64,000 nt of DNA. Origin: Stemphylium vesicarium. Taxonomy: Eukaryota > Ascomycota > Dothideomycetes > Pleosporales > Pleosporaceae. How positions within the stretch are numbered: the stretch's first letter is position 1; the number at the start of each line of letters is the position of its first letter. The stretch spans positions 62,001 to 126,000 of the forward strand of contig QXCR01000024.1 of the NCBI GenBank assembly GCA_004380135.1. The letters are read 5' to 3'. A program made the position numbers and the translations under genes. The notes beneath the pieces are model-generated. The model was not told where the DNA came from. It saw only the letters and a program-made list of their open reading frames with translations, and ran no database searches. Below, piece by piece: positions 21,651 through 31,198 of the stretch.

Positions 21651-23959
21651 CTAAGAATACTCGACGAACATTTGCTCGATACCAGTAATGTTCCACAGGC
21701 CAGTAATTGTGTCCAAGGTCAAGTTCGTCGGGGTCGTAGGACCACGCTGAAGGGCGCCGCTCTCCACATATCCATCCGCAGCGACAACCGAGCCATTTGT
21801 CCTCGCAAGATGGTTTTCGCCAGCCTTGACGGTAAAGTTGGCAAGGCTAATGTCGAGAGAGTTTCGAGAGGCGACTGAAGGAGAGCCTGCATCCTGTTAG
21901 TAAGTGCGACGATCTTGGCAGAAGAGGTACCGTAGCTTACCGTAGTACTGCGCATTGAGCTCTTCGGGCGAGATGAACAGCTCGTAGTATCCTCTGTAGT
22001 AGCCCTCGGTCCACTGCAATTCCCTGTTGTCACGTACCAAAGCTGCAGATCGGTCACTTGAGTTCGCGATAGATCTACCAGCACCATAGCCACTGGAAGA
22101 AACAGCCGTGCCAGCAAACTCGACTCCGATCGCGCCAGCACCAGTAGCTTGGTCATAAGGGGTTTCGTCAAGCCACACGAGATCGGAGACCCAGTTAGCG
22201 TGCGAGTCGCCGGCCAAGAATACAGTGTTTGGAATCTGGTTACTGTAGAGATGATGAAGAGTGCGATTGCGGTTCGCAGTGTAGCCCTTGTCCATGTTAG
22301 CTGTGCCACCAGTTAAAACACCAGTTGTAATACTTACATCCCACTGATCAGCATTAAGCCAGTTACTGTAGACTGCGCTGTTGTTCATGCGCGAAAAGAT
22401 GATCTGGTTGCCGACAATCCTCCAAGCAGCACCTCGTTCATGCGATTCGGAAAGCTGGTTGTAGAACCAGTTCTCCTGGCGACTCCCCATCAACGAGCGA
22501 CCAGCATCGTCTCGGATATCCTCGATATAGTCGTCATTCTCATTGAGAGTCGTGATAGACCGGTCGTAGTTACGTGTGTCCAGGATGATGAGATCAAAGA
22601 GCTTGCCCATCTTGAAGTTGCGCCAGATTCGGAGATTGTCGTCCATGTCGACTTGACGGATCCTGCACTTGCTGTCAGCTTGGGCAAGAGATATTGTTAG
22701 GCGAGACTTACGGCATCCATTCAAAGTAGGCTCGGACGGCGTTCATTTTCCGGGAATCGACGCTGACGCCTCCGTACTCCAAGAAGCTTTCTTCGGTGTT
22801 GTTCATGTTGCTGTTTTTGTTAGTGCATCGAATCGAAACGGATGGCATGTCGAATACCTAAATCCGTCACGATATCCGTTGTTCGCAACCTCTACAGATA
22901 CGTCAGTTGAGTTTCGGGCATGAGAAAGGTCGGGGTACCATGATCATCCCAAGTTGGAATCCATGCGAAGTTTTGGTGAGCAAGCTTCAGGTCGTCATCC
23001 GTGCGGTACTGTCCAATCCTAGTCCGGTAGTCTGGGGGAATGTATTAGACACAATCATGTTGCAAAAGTGGGCGAAGACGGACCGTAAAGCGTGACAATC
23101 TCCCGCGACGGATTTGTTGCTCTGGGATCTTGGCCAAGCTCGCCTTTTGTGGACTCATAGATGTAATCACCAAGATGAACCTTTGGGCCGAATGTTAACG
23201 GGGATTTCGGCAAAGGTTACCTCGAGCTTACAAAGAAGTCTACTTGGTCTTTCCGAGCGGCGTTTCCATAGGCATTGAAGTACCCGTTCTGCCAATTTGA
23301 GCAAGAAAAGACCGCGAGACCGAGTTTCGAAACATCGTCGTCTTGGTCAGGGCTTGTCTTGGTCCTTCCGAGAGGGCTCTTATTGGAGCTGCTACCGCAT
23401 ACATTGAACTGGTAGTAGTATTGGGTGAACGGCTCCAAGTTCTTAGCCTCGATCTTGATGGTGTAGTCGATGTCGGACGTAGTATAGGCTGTTCCGTGAT
23501 CGACAACGCTTGAGAAGTTGCTATCGGTACCGACACGGTAGTCCACGCAAACAGGGTTTGGTGAAGCTTCAATGTACTTTTCCGTCTCGTGGTTGTAGAA
23601 CGCTACATTGCCGCTGACAGTGACGTTTGATCGGTCATGTTCGAGTGAGGGCGCGATACCTATATGTTGTTTCACGACATCAGTGGTCCTCACAATCAAT
23701 GTTTGCATTGGCGTTACGTACGAGTCCAGAGGATGACCGAGTCCGGGTAGGGGTCGCCGGAAGCGACGCCATGGGTGAATTTTAGCTGGGCCGGATCCCA
23801 CGGAGTAGCGCGCTTGGACAGAGTCCTCTTCGTGACCTTGGGTACATCGATACCAAGACCACTGTGTCGACGAGAAGGCGAATGGTAGTTCAAGTTACCG
23901 TCGAAGGATGCGCACACGAGTGAGGCCAAAGGAGCCGCAGCCAGTAGAATTGAAAGCAT
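21651..23959 (-). CDS. Secreted PhoD-type alkaline phosphatase/phosphodiesterase
   Basis: Metallophosphoesterase expected to release phosphate from mono- or diesters outside the cell. Eight exons: 23959-23722, 23659-23232, 23180-23084, 23031-22939, 22891-22858, 22810-22712, 22662-21941 and 21886-21651, total 648 residues. Exon 5 is only 34 nt. MLSILLAAAPLASLVCA is a signal peptide. The N-terminal Fn3-like PhoD domain contains FTHGVASGDPYPDSVILWTR. The catalytic part carries FSCSNWQ, VHLGDYIYES, WDDHEVANNG (Asp/His split over exons 4 and 5), IVGNQIIFS and LAGDSHANWVSDL, which supply the family's metal ligands. All joins keep frame and each restores a motif. In the last intron the AG beside the ACTAAC branch site is skipped in favour of the next one. 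Confidence 0.92.
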
Positions 23960-24662
23960 CTTAGGAGCTCAATAAGCTTTCATAGCTCTCCCAATTTCTT
24001 GCGTTTGCGACTGCTTTTAAGCAATAATTTAGTCTTCGATGTCCCGCGATCTCCGTACAGTCATCTTTCCGCTTTTGGCTTCACAAGCGTGTATGACTAT
24101 ACACTGCATTTAACGTTTTGACATGGCGCATTCAGCACGACTATTGCAGTAGCCGCGGCCAATTGAAAGGGGCGTATTACAAGCGTGAAGGGAAGTGCCT
24201 GTCGATCGCCATCGCACATGCTGCGAGATTGAGTTCAGATTGGTCGAGTGCACCTTCATCCTGCCTGTCAGTTCAGCCCGCTGTGGGTACATGCTGTACG
24301 TCTTAACCCTGGAGATGGTGTCGTGGAGGTCTTGACGTAGAAAACGAGCTTAAAGATGCCGAGCCGAAAGGTATTCCTCGTTCGGTTGCAATGGCGACGA
24401 TACAAGGTCGCTTTCCTCCCCCGCACGTGCAGGCCCGCGCGTGCTGATTGGCGCTACTGATGACCACTTGCAGGAAGCGTGAACATCCCTGCCGCATCTA
24501 CTGCTCGTCGAACAAGCGTCGACCATCTCGCACTACCACGGCCAGACTCACGCATTCAGCTCGAACGTCATAATTCCTCCACACGCAGATCATAGCAGGA
24601 GCGTGTCAAAAGGGGTACAGGTAAAACTTCGTATAATCGCGTGCCACTACCGCAAGCTCGAT
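23960..24662. other. Intergenic region
   Basis: About 700 bp between the phosphatase start and the ToxD-like gene stop. No supportable gene or element. Confidence 0.4.
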
Positions 24663-25740
24663 CTATTCCACCTTGTACACAAGCTTCACTCCAGAAACCT
24701 TTCCATCTTTCAGATCCTGCAGGCCCTGGGGAACACCAGCAAGTCCGTTTCGCACCTCAATGGGATGCGTCTTGATCTTGCCGCTATCGAACCACTCTTG
24801 AGCCTGTTTCCAGAACTTAACACCAAACTCGTAGTCCTCCTGGTTGGCTCCGACCCTCTCGTTGTACGCCTCGCCAAGCGCTGTGTAGGCAAAGGTGAAC
24901 TTTGTCTTCACGTCATTCCTTGGGTAGTCCTTCACTGGCAGGAGCGCAGACATGTGGCCGCCAGTTGAGCTGATAGCCGCAGCAGTAATATCGAAGGAGT
25001 TGCCTTCGGCGATGCAGTCAAAGGCCAACTTGAGCTTGTCGTTGGTCGCCTTGCGGATTTTGGCACCAACGTCGGCGTCTTTGTAGTCGAAGACCTGGTC
25101 TGCGCCTAGCTTGCGGAGGAGGTCGAAGTTGTGGGGTGAGGCTGTTGCGATGACCTCGCAGCCTGAGTGCTTCGCATACTGGATAGCGAGCGTTCCGGTG
25201 GCTGTAGAGCCGCCGTAGATCAAGACGGGAGTCGGCTCTTGCACCTTAGCGGGAGGCAGTGGCAGACCGAGCTCCTGGTACAATCCCTGGGCCACAGTAG
25301 TGATGCCGACACCCAATGTTGCAGCGTCTTCGAAAGACATGCTGTCGGGGATCTTCAAGTTGATTCCGGCCTTGGCCTGGACATGCTCGGCAAAGGCGCC
25401 GTTGGAATGATCTGCTGGATCGCCTGTAATACGTTAGCAACCATATGATAAGAGCGCGATGTATATATTTACCTCCACGCACAAATCCCGCGATCCGATC
25501 ACCAACTTTGTAGTTGGTGGCGCCCTTGCCAACCTCTTCAACGACACCGGCGTAGTCACAACCAGCAATAGCGCCTGGCGCAGGAGCGTTGTCGATGTTC
25601 TTCCAGTCAGTAGGGTTCAGGGCAACAGCCTTGATCTTGACGAGAAGCCAGTTGTCGCCTGGAAGTTTGGGCATAGGTACGTCATTCTTCAACTCGGAGA
25701 CCCCCTTGGATACGTGAACGACGGCTTTCTGAGTAGACAT
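24663..25740 (-). CDS. ToxD-like MDR oxidoreductase (trans-enoyl reductase type)
   Basis: NADPH-dependent zinc-independent MDR enzyme. Exons 25740-25473 and 25423-24663 give 342 residues. The N-terminal GroES-like part (ALNPTDWKN, AGCDYAGVVEEVG, VGDRIAGFVRGGD) and the cofactor motif GGSTATG at 160-166 followed by AIQYAKHSG are characteristic of the fungal ToxD/trans-enoyl reductase group. Members partner with polyketide synthases or act alone. No synthase lies in this window, so a stand-alone role is more likely here, and involvement in any toxin pathway is not implied by the name. The intron join restores RGGDPADHSNGAFAEH, a family signature. Confidence 0.88.
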
Positions 25741-26240
25741 GGTGTGTTGATGTGAGTGTATGTATAAAGTGAAGTGGGTACGTAGCAATTAGTCTAACGG
25801 CACTTTTGGAAAACGTCTGCTCCTACTATATACATGTTACTATGATGCATGGCTACTAGTAGATTTATAATGGGACCCATAGCGTCATAAACTATCTGCC
25901 ACGAAGCTCGGGGGACACTCGGCGAACCCCTCATCTTGCTCCCAATTTTCGACATTGTATATTACCAATCGTGCGCGATGATGCCTTGGCCGTTTTACAG
26001 AATAGAGCTAATGTAGTAGGTAGTCTTATTCCGAGGTTGTGTCGGTGTTAGGGCGGTTATTCCCGGTGAAGGAGCTACAGGTGGGAGACGGTCCGAGCTC
26101 CCGGCTTGAGCTAAGCTTTCGCGCAAGGGTCCAGCATCGCGCGTTGATGATTGTTGACATGCAAGCCCAATTCTTCCACAGTCTTTCCTGGGGTACGCAT
26201 TACTCAAGACTGTTCAAGCGCCTCGCTTTCTTGTACCGCC
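25741..26240. other. Divergent intergenic region between ToxD-like gene and MED7
   Basis: 500 bp promoter region for both genes. A TATATA lies at 25827-25832, about 87 bp upstream of the ToxD-like start. MED7 shows no TATA box. Confidence 0.4.
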
Positions 26241-27107
26241 ATGAGTGATCCTCAGCCCCCGCCACAAGTAGACGACGAGGATGTCATCCTGGGCTTCCTC
26301 CCCGATCCCCCGCCTTTCTACAAGCACTTCACCGCAGAGAACATTGCGCGATTGAAGGAGATCACAAAGGAAGCCGGGCCTGAAAATGACGATACGAACG
26401 CGTCGTCCACTGCTTCGGCGGTGAAACTCTCCACCGAACAGATCCTCGCCCTGCCTACCGAACTACGGTACCTCATCCCGCCCGAGCCCCCCGCCGACGA
26501 TGCCGAATTCCACGTCTTCGATACGGTCGCAAAGGCAAAGGGTACAGATGTCTTTATGAAGAATCTAGATTTCATAGCCGACCAGCTCAAGATGCAAGGC
26601 GTGTTCGAAAACTGGACATACGAGCAGCTCTACCCCACAGGCGGCGACGCCTCCTCGCAACAATCCAACGCAACAAACTCGGCGTCTCTCGACCGGCAGA
26701 ATTACCTATTCCGCTTTCTGCGAAGCATACTGCTGAGCTACATCTCACTGCTGGGCATTGTGGCTGCGGATCCGACGTCAGAGCAAAAGGACCAGAAACT
26801 CAAGGACATTATGACTATGGTGACGAACATGCATGCCTTGATCAACGAATACCGACCGCATCAGGCGAGGCAAACGCTCATCGAGAGGATGGAGGAGCAG
26901 GTCAGACGGAAGAGGGAAGAGGTTGAAGGGGTAAGAAAGATGGGAGAGAAAGTGAGGGAAGTACTGGGAAGTTTTGGTAGCGTAGACTGTGAGGAAAAGG
27001 TCGAGAATGGAATTCCCGTAGCAGAGGACAGCGTTGGGATGGAGCAGGTTCGAGAGATGGATGCGCAGAGAGCGACGTGGGAAGCACTTGAAGATGTTGT
27101 GGGATAA
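26241..27107 (+). CDS. MED7: Mediator of RNA polymerase II transcription subunit 7
   Basis: Subunit of the Mediator middle module that bridges activators and RNA polymerase II in the nucleus. Single exon, 288 residues from the ATG at 26241 (MSDPQPPP). The family hallmark is the N-terminal FLPDPPPFYKHFT and the following LRYLIPPEPP. The central region has LDRQNYLFRFLRSILLSYISLLG and a helix with HALINEYRPHQARQTLIERMEEQ, the part that forms the coiled coil with MED21. The acidic tail is not conserved. The frame is open further upstream but the ATG at 26241 matches family N-termini. Confidence 0.93.
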   Translation: MSDPQPPPQVDDEDVILGFLPDPPPFYKHFTAENIARLKEITKEAGPENDDTNASSTASAVKLSTEQILALPTELRYLIPPEPPADDAEFHVFDTVAKAKGTDVFMKNLDFIADQLKMQGVFENWTYEQLYPTGGDASSQQSNATNSASLDRQNYLFRFLRSILLSYISLLGIVAADPTSEQKDQKLKDIMTMVTNMHALINEYRPHQARQTLIERMEEQVRRKREEVEGVRKMGEKVREVLGSFGSVDCEEKVENGIPVAEDSVGMEQVREMDAQRATWEALEDVVG

Positions 27108-27940
27108 GAGGGTGCGTTGTATTGTGGAATCATGATACCCATTTCATTGTCATACGGCAGCCTGCCATACACCGCTGAAACTGTGGACCTAGTACTGTGG
27201 GAAAACGAGTCAGCCACACCAAGCGGGCCGAAGAACAACGCAGAACATTTACTAGACTGGCACATGAGAACGACCTCGTTCATCGCACACGCGCGCCATA
27301 ACATATCACGAGTCGCGCATCGATGTAACCGCTTCTAGCAAAAGACGGTAGAAAGCACCAAGCAGCCATGCCCAGAAGCTCTGGAAACTCGGCATCCCAA
27401 GGCTGAAATATGACGTCATGAACAATACGCACCACCTTCTAGATAACGATTACTTGTTCTCTTTCTCTTTAGAAAAGCCCACAGCGGTGTGAGAGCGATC
27501 CACTCCAGCTGTGTTGTCGCGCGACCCGGTATTGCATTGCGAGCTGTCTCGGAACGTTCCGGCGGTTAATCAGTGGACGGACTTGTGACAGCCAACGTCA
27601 GCTTAGGGGTTGGCACGCGCGAGACCCTGGCGCTGCGCCCTATTTGGGGGGCAAAGAAAGAAGGCAGCCAAAGCTGAAGGGCAAAAGTTGGGACAAGCTG
27701 CTCAGCCTCTCAGCCTTCTTTTCTCTTTCAGCTGAGAGACCATCGAGAATAAGAAGAAGGGAGAACTACGTGTTTGGTCGGTGTTCTTGCTTTCCCGCCC
27801 GCCAAACGTAGCTGCAACGGCTATCTACACTACCACCACAACGAGCAGTGTACAAGTTGTTGCATGAAATATTCCAGGATCGCGCGAAAGGATACCACAC
27901 TCATCCTTCTCTAAACTTCCCTTCCTCCCTCCCATCCACC
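27108..27940. other. Intergenic region, promoter of the DUF2235 gene
   Basis: About 830 bp. C/T-rich tracts appear just before the start codon at 27941. No gene recognised. Confidence 0.4.
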
Positions 27941-29548
27941 ATGCCATCCACAACATCAACGCGCCCACCCAAGCGCCTCGCCGTCTTCTGCGACGGAACA
28001 TGGGTAGGACGCGAGACCGCAGTGGACGACGCACCACCAAGCAACATACGGCAGCTAGCCAACATGGTCGGCACCGTACAATACACAACCAACGAAGCCG
28101 ACAAGACAGCCGCAAAAGTGTATCCAATCAAGCCACATAAGAACCCGTCTTCTCCTTCCAGCCGCGGCGACAGCACACCCACCATCACAGCCGGCTACCA
28201 AGAAGGCGTCGGCCTAAACAAGAATTTTCTCCAATACATCTGGGACGGCGCGACCGCATCCTCCATCAGCGACGAATGCATCTCCGTGTACAAATACATT
28301 GTGGAAAACTACACTGATGAACACGAAATCTGGCTCTTCGGTTTCTCGCGCGGCGCCTTCACCGTGCGCTGCGTCGCAGGCATGATCAACAACTGCGGCA
28401 TCATCAAGCGGCTTCCCTCGTACTCGGACGCCGAAGTCTCGCGCCTCTGCTACGAAGTCTTCCGTACCTACCGCTCGGGGCTCTCCGTCGATTCGCCCAA
28501 GAGCGATGAGTGTCGGCGATGGAAAGGCCTCGGCGACCGCGTGTGGCAGGTCAAACGGCCGATTCGCTTCATGGGGATCATCGACACGGTGGGTGCGCTG
28601 GGGATTCCGCGGCTCAACGCGGGCATTGGGTTTGATTGGAGTCCGTTTGAGTTTTTCGATCAGAGCGTTTCGAGCGTTGTGCAGCGCGTTTATCACGCAC
28701 CGTGCTTGCATGATCGGCTGTGGATTTTCCAGCCTTGTCTTATTTTCCCAAGCCCGGAGGAGGATAGGGATGGGGATGGGGTTGTGGATCAGAGAGTTGC
28801 AAATGGAGAACAAGTTGGGGGAGACGGGACGAGTGCGCAAGTTACGCAGAAATGGTTTCCAGGCACCCACTACGATGTCGGACGCATGACATTCCGCTTT
28901 CTGCGCCAGAGCCCCTCGAATTGGATTGAAGAGGCGCTGGGGTGGCTGCCGGATTTGCTTTCGAGGACTATCTACCCTAATCAGGTTCTCAGTGATGCTG
29001 TGCTGCGCTGGATGGTGGAAAGCGTGCTTGCGGCTGAGGAGGACTCGAATAACCCGCTCATGCCCACTGCGTCCGCGCATATCCAAGCGCTCAGCGAGTC
29101 GCTTGCTGCAAACACGCAACCGGCTGTATCCGAACATGACCAGCACCTTAGGACGGGCAGCGGCGATATCTACGGCGATGTACTGGCGTATGCCCCCGGA
29201 GGTGTGCTTATCAGCAGTCTGCAGAAGACGTCTAAGAGCTTGACTTCGCTGCTGAATGGGTTTTTTCCGAAGCTGGGGGATAACATCCAGAGTGTTCTGG
29301 GTGTCAAGACGCTGATTGGCATTCTGACGAATACGGCTGATCGCCGTATACCGGGCACGCAGGCGGATGTGTATCCATATACAGAGGAAGAGACGGTGAT
29401 GGTGGATGGAAAGGAGGTGAGGTTTTCGGTCGAGAGTTTGGCGCGGCTGAATGAGATGAATGAGAGGGGCAAGTTGAGGTATCCGAGTCAAACCTATGAG
29501 GCGTTCTCGCTTTGGAAACGGGTGTTTGGGAGGGAGGTGGTACAGTAA
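27941..29548 (+). CDS. DUF2235 alpha/beta-hydrolase
   Basis: Intronless gene of 535 residues starting in a strong context (CCACCATGCC). The frame is open upstream but without an ATG. DUF2235 features: RLAVFCDGTW near the start, SNIRQLANM, the nucleophile elbow GFSRG at 134-138 (Ser136) within FGFSRGAFTVRCVAGMI, the IDTVGALG strand and PGTHYDVGR at 307-315 supplying the acid and partner residues. The fold is that of bacterial Tle1-type phospholipases; fungal copies are common but uncharacterised, so a lipase or esterase activity is an inference. No signal peptide or membrane anchor is seen. Confidence 0.88.
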   Translation: MPSTTSTRPPKRLAVFCDGTWVGRETAVDDAPPSNIRQLANMVGTVQYTTNEADKTAAKVYPIKPHKNPSSPSSRGDSTPTITAGYQEGVGLNKNFLQYIWDGATASSISDECISVYKYIVENYTDEHEIWLFGFSRGAFTVRCVAGMINNCGIIKRLPSYSDAEVSRLCYEVFRTYRSGLSVDSPKSDECRRWKGLGDRVWQVKRPIRFMGIIDTVGALGIPRLNAGIGFDWSPFEFFDQSVSSVVQRVYHAPCLHDRLWIFQPCLIFPSPEEDRDGDGVVDQRVANGEQVGGDGTSAQVTQKWFPGTHYDVGRMTFRFLRQSPSNWIEEALGWLPDLLSRTIYPNQVLSDAVLRWMVESVLAAEEDSNNPLMPTASAHIQALSESLAANTQPAVSEHDQHLRTGSGDIYGDVLAYAPGGVLISSLQKTSKSLTSLLNGFFPKLGDNIQSVLGVKTLIGILTNTADRRIPGTQADVYPYTEEETVMVDGKEVRFSVESLARLNEMNERGKLRYPSQTYEAFSLWKRVFGREVVQ

Positions 29549-29849
29549 GCGAGCATGTGTGCCCTGGAGTTCAAGCGAGTGTAGTGGTGCAGAGTACGAG
29601 TCGACTAGATTTAGATTTTCGGACGTCTTTTCTAATTCAGTATTACTAGTTTATTTGCTCTTGTTCATCTCAAAAGCACCTTCATTGGCAAATGCTTTCT
29701 TGTCGATGACTTGGTCCCTGCGAAAGCGTACATTAGATCATGTCTGTGGAATAATACATGTTTGTAATTGAAATCTATATAATTGAAAGGAAGAACGGGG
29801 TCGTCTTGTAGTCCTGACTTTCCGGTATTTTGCGAAAGAAGCAAGACAC
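29549..29849. other. Convergent 3' region
   Basis: 301 bp of A/T-rich sequence between two converging stops, probably overlapping 3' UTRs. Confidence 0.4.
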
Positions 29850-31198
29850 TTACTTCTTGCCACGGCCACCAAAGCCCCATCGAATCTGATTAGCCCAGCG
29901 TCCTTCAACACCAAGATCATCAGCGCACTGCCAAACGAAGCCAGGGTTCTTCTGGAACATGCGGCCGATGAAGGCAATGTCGAGATTGTCGTTCTCGAGG
30001 TAGCCGTTTGCCTGCTTTCCATCGGTGATGCTTCCAACGGTACCAACAGCCATCTTGTCGCCAACCTTGTCCTTGACAGCCTTGGCGAATGGCTCTTGGT
30101 ATCCGGGGCCGCCGTGAATATGCTGCTTCGCATGGAGGCCACCAGATGAGACATCAAGTAGGTCGACACCCTTTTCTGCGAGAATTTCAGCGAGCTTGAC
30201 AGTTTGGTCGACTGTCCAGCCCTCGATGCCAGCCTCGTCCAGCCAGTCGGTGGCACTGATGCGGAGGACGAGCGGCATGCTATCCGGGATAGTCTTGCGA
30301 GTAAGCTCAACTAGCTCTAGGGTGAGACGGATGCGGTTCTCAAAAGATCCACCGTATTCGTCGGTCCTCTTATTGGAGGCCGGCGAAAGGAAGGTATGTA
30401 GGAGGTATCCGTGGGCGTTGTGGATCTCGATGGTGTCAAAACCAACCGCTAAAGCACGCTTGACAGCGTCGACGAAAGCTTGCTTGAATGTCTCAATGTC
30501 CTGTTTGGTCATCTCCTTAGGTGTGCAGTGCTTGTCGTTAAAGGCAATTGCCGACGGAGCGTATACATTGTCCGGCCAGCCATTGAGCTCCTTGGTGGCG
30601 ATGTCGCCCTTGCTCAGCCATGGAGCTACGGTGCTAGCCTTGCGTCCAGCATGAGCAAGCTGAATACCAATCTTCTGGCCCTGAGAGTGTGCGAACTCGA
30701 CAATGTTGCGAAGAGGCTCCATCTGCGAGTCCTTCCACAGTCCAGAATCTTCGGGTGTGATGCGGCCCTCTGGGACAACAGCAGTTGCCTCGACAAAGGT
30801 CAAGCCGGGGCCACGCTGAATGATGCCGCCCAAATGGGTGAGGTGCCAGTTTGTGTGATGGCCATCCTCGGCCGAGTATTGACAGAGGGGGGAGAGTGCG
30901 AGGCGGTTCTGGATCTGGAGGCCGCGAAGCTTGAGGGGCTGGAAGAGCTTGGGGATCTTGGAGCTGCCATCATGCATGCCCAGTGCGGTTCCGGCGACGG
31001 GTTCTTGAGCGGGTGTAAAGTATGGGATCTAGAAGGGTTAGAGAATGAATGGAGGCGGTTGAGGCTACGACTTACGCCCTGGGCAGCCTTGTTTCTCAGT
31101 TCATCGTGCTTGGGCACCTGTGCGCTCTTCTTGTCCTCTGGCGTATCTTTTGCGATAGCGTGATGCGAATGCGGTGTCGTGGTATCAGTTGCGCCCAT
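29850..31198 (-). CDS. Old Yellow Enzyme family NADPH:flavin oxidoreductase (YqjM-like class)
   Basis: FMN enzyme that reduces activated C=C bonds with NADPH. Exons 31198-31076 and 31028-29850 give 433 residues. An N-terminal extension of about 65 residues precedes the barrel (KLFQPLKLRGLQIQNR). Cys90 in SPLCQYS is the class-defining redox-tuning Cys of YqjM-type enzymes. The barrel shows HLTHLGG, IQLAHAGRK, EIHNAHGYLLHTFLSPASN, RTDEYGGSFENR and the phosphate-binding end (VGTVGSIT, FIGRMFQKNPGF). The stop codon TAA sits inside a perfect donor consensus (AA-GTAAGT), so an alternative 3' exon is conceivable; the C-terminus as read has normal family length. Confidence 0.92.

Noticed and set aside
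2444..26000. Secondary-metabolite gene cluster from FAD monooxygenase, P450 and MDR enzymes
   Set aside because: No polyketide synthase, peptide synthetase, terpene synthase or pathway regulator is present, and the enzymes are spread among unrelated genes.
28214..29491. 425-codon open frame on minus opposite the DUF2235 gene
   Set aside because: Arg/His-rich antisense shadow; the plus strand carries the complete hydrolase motifs.
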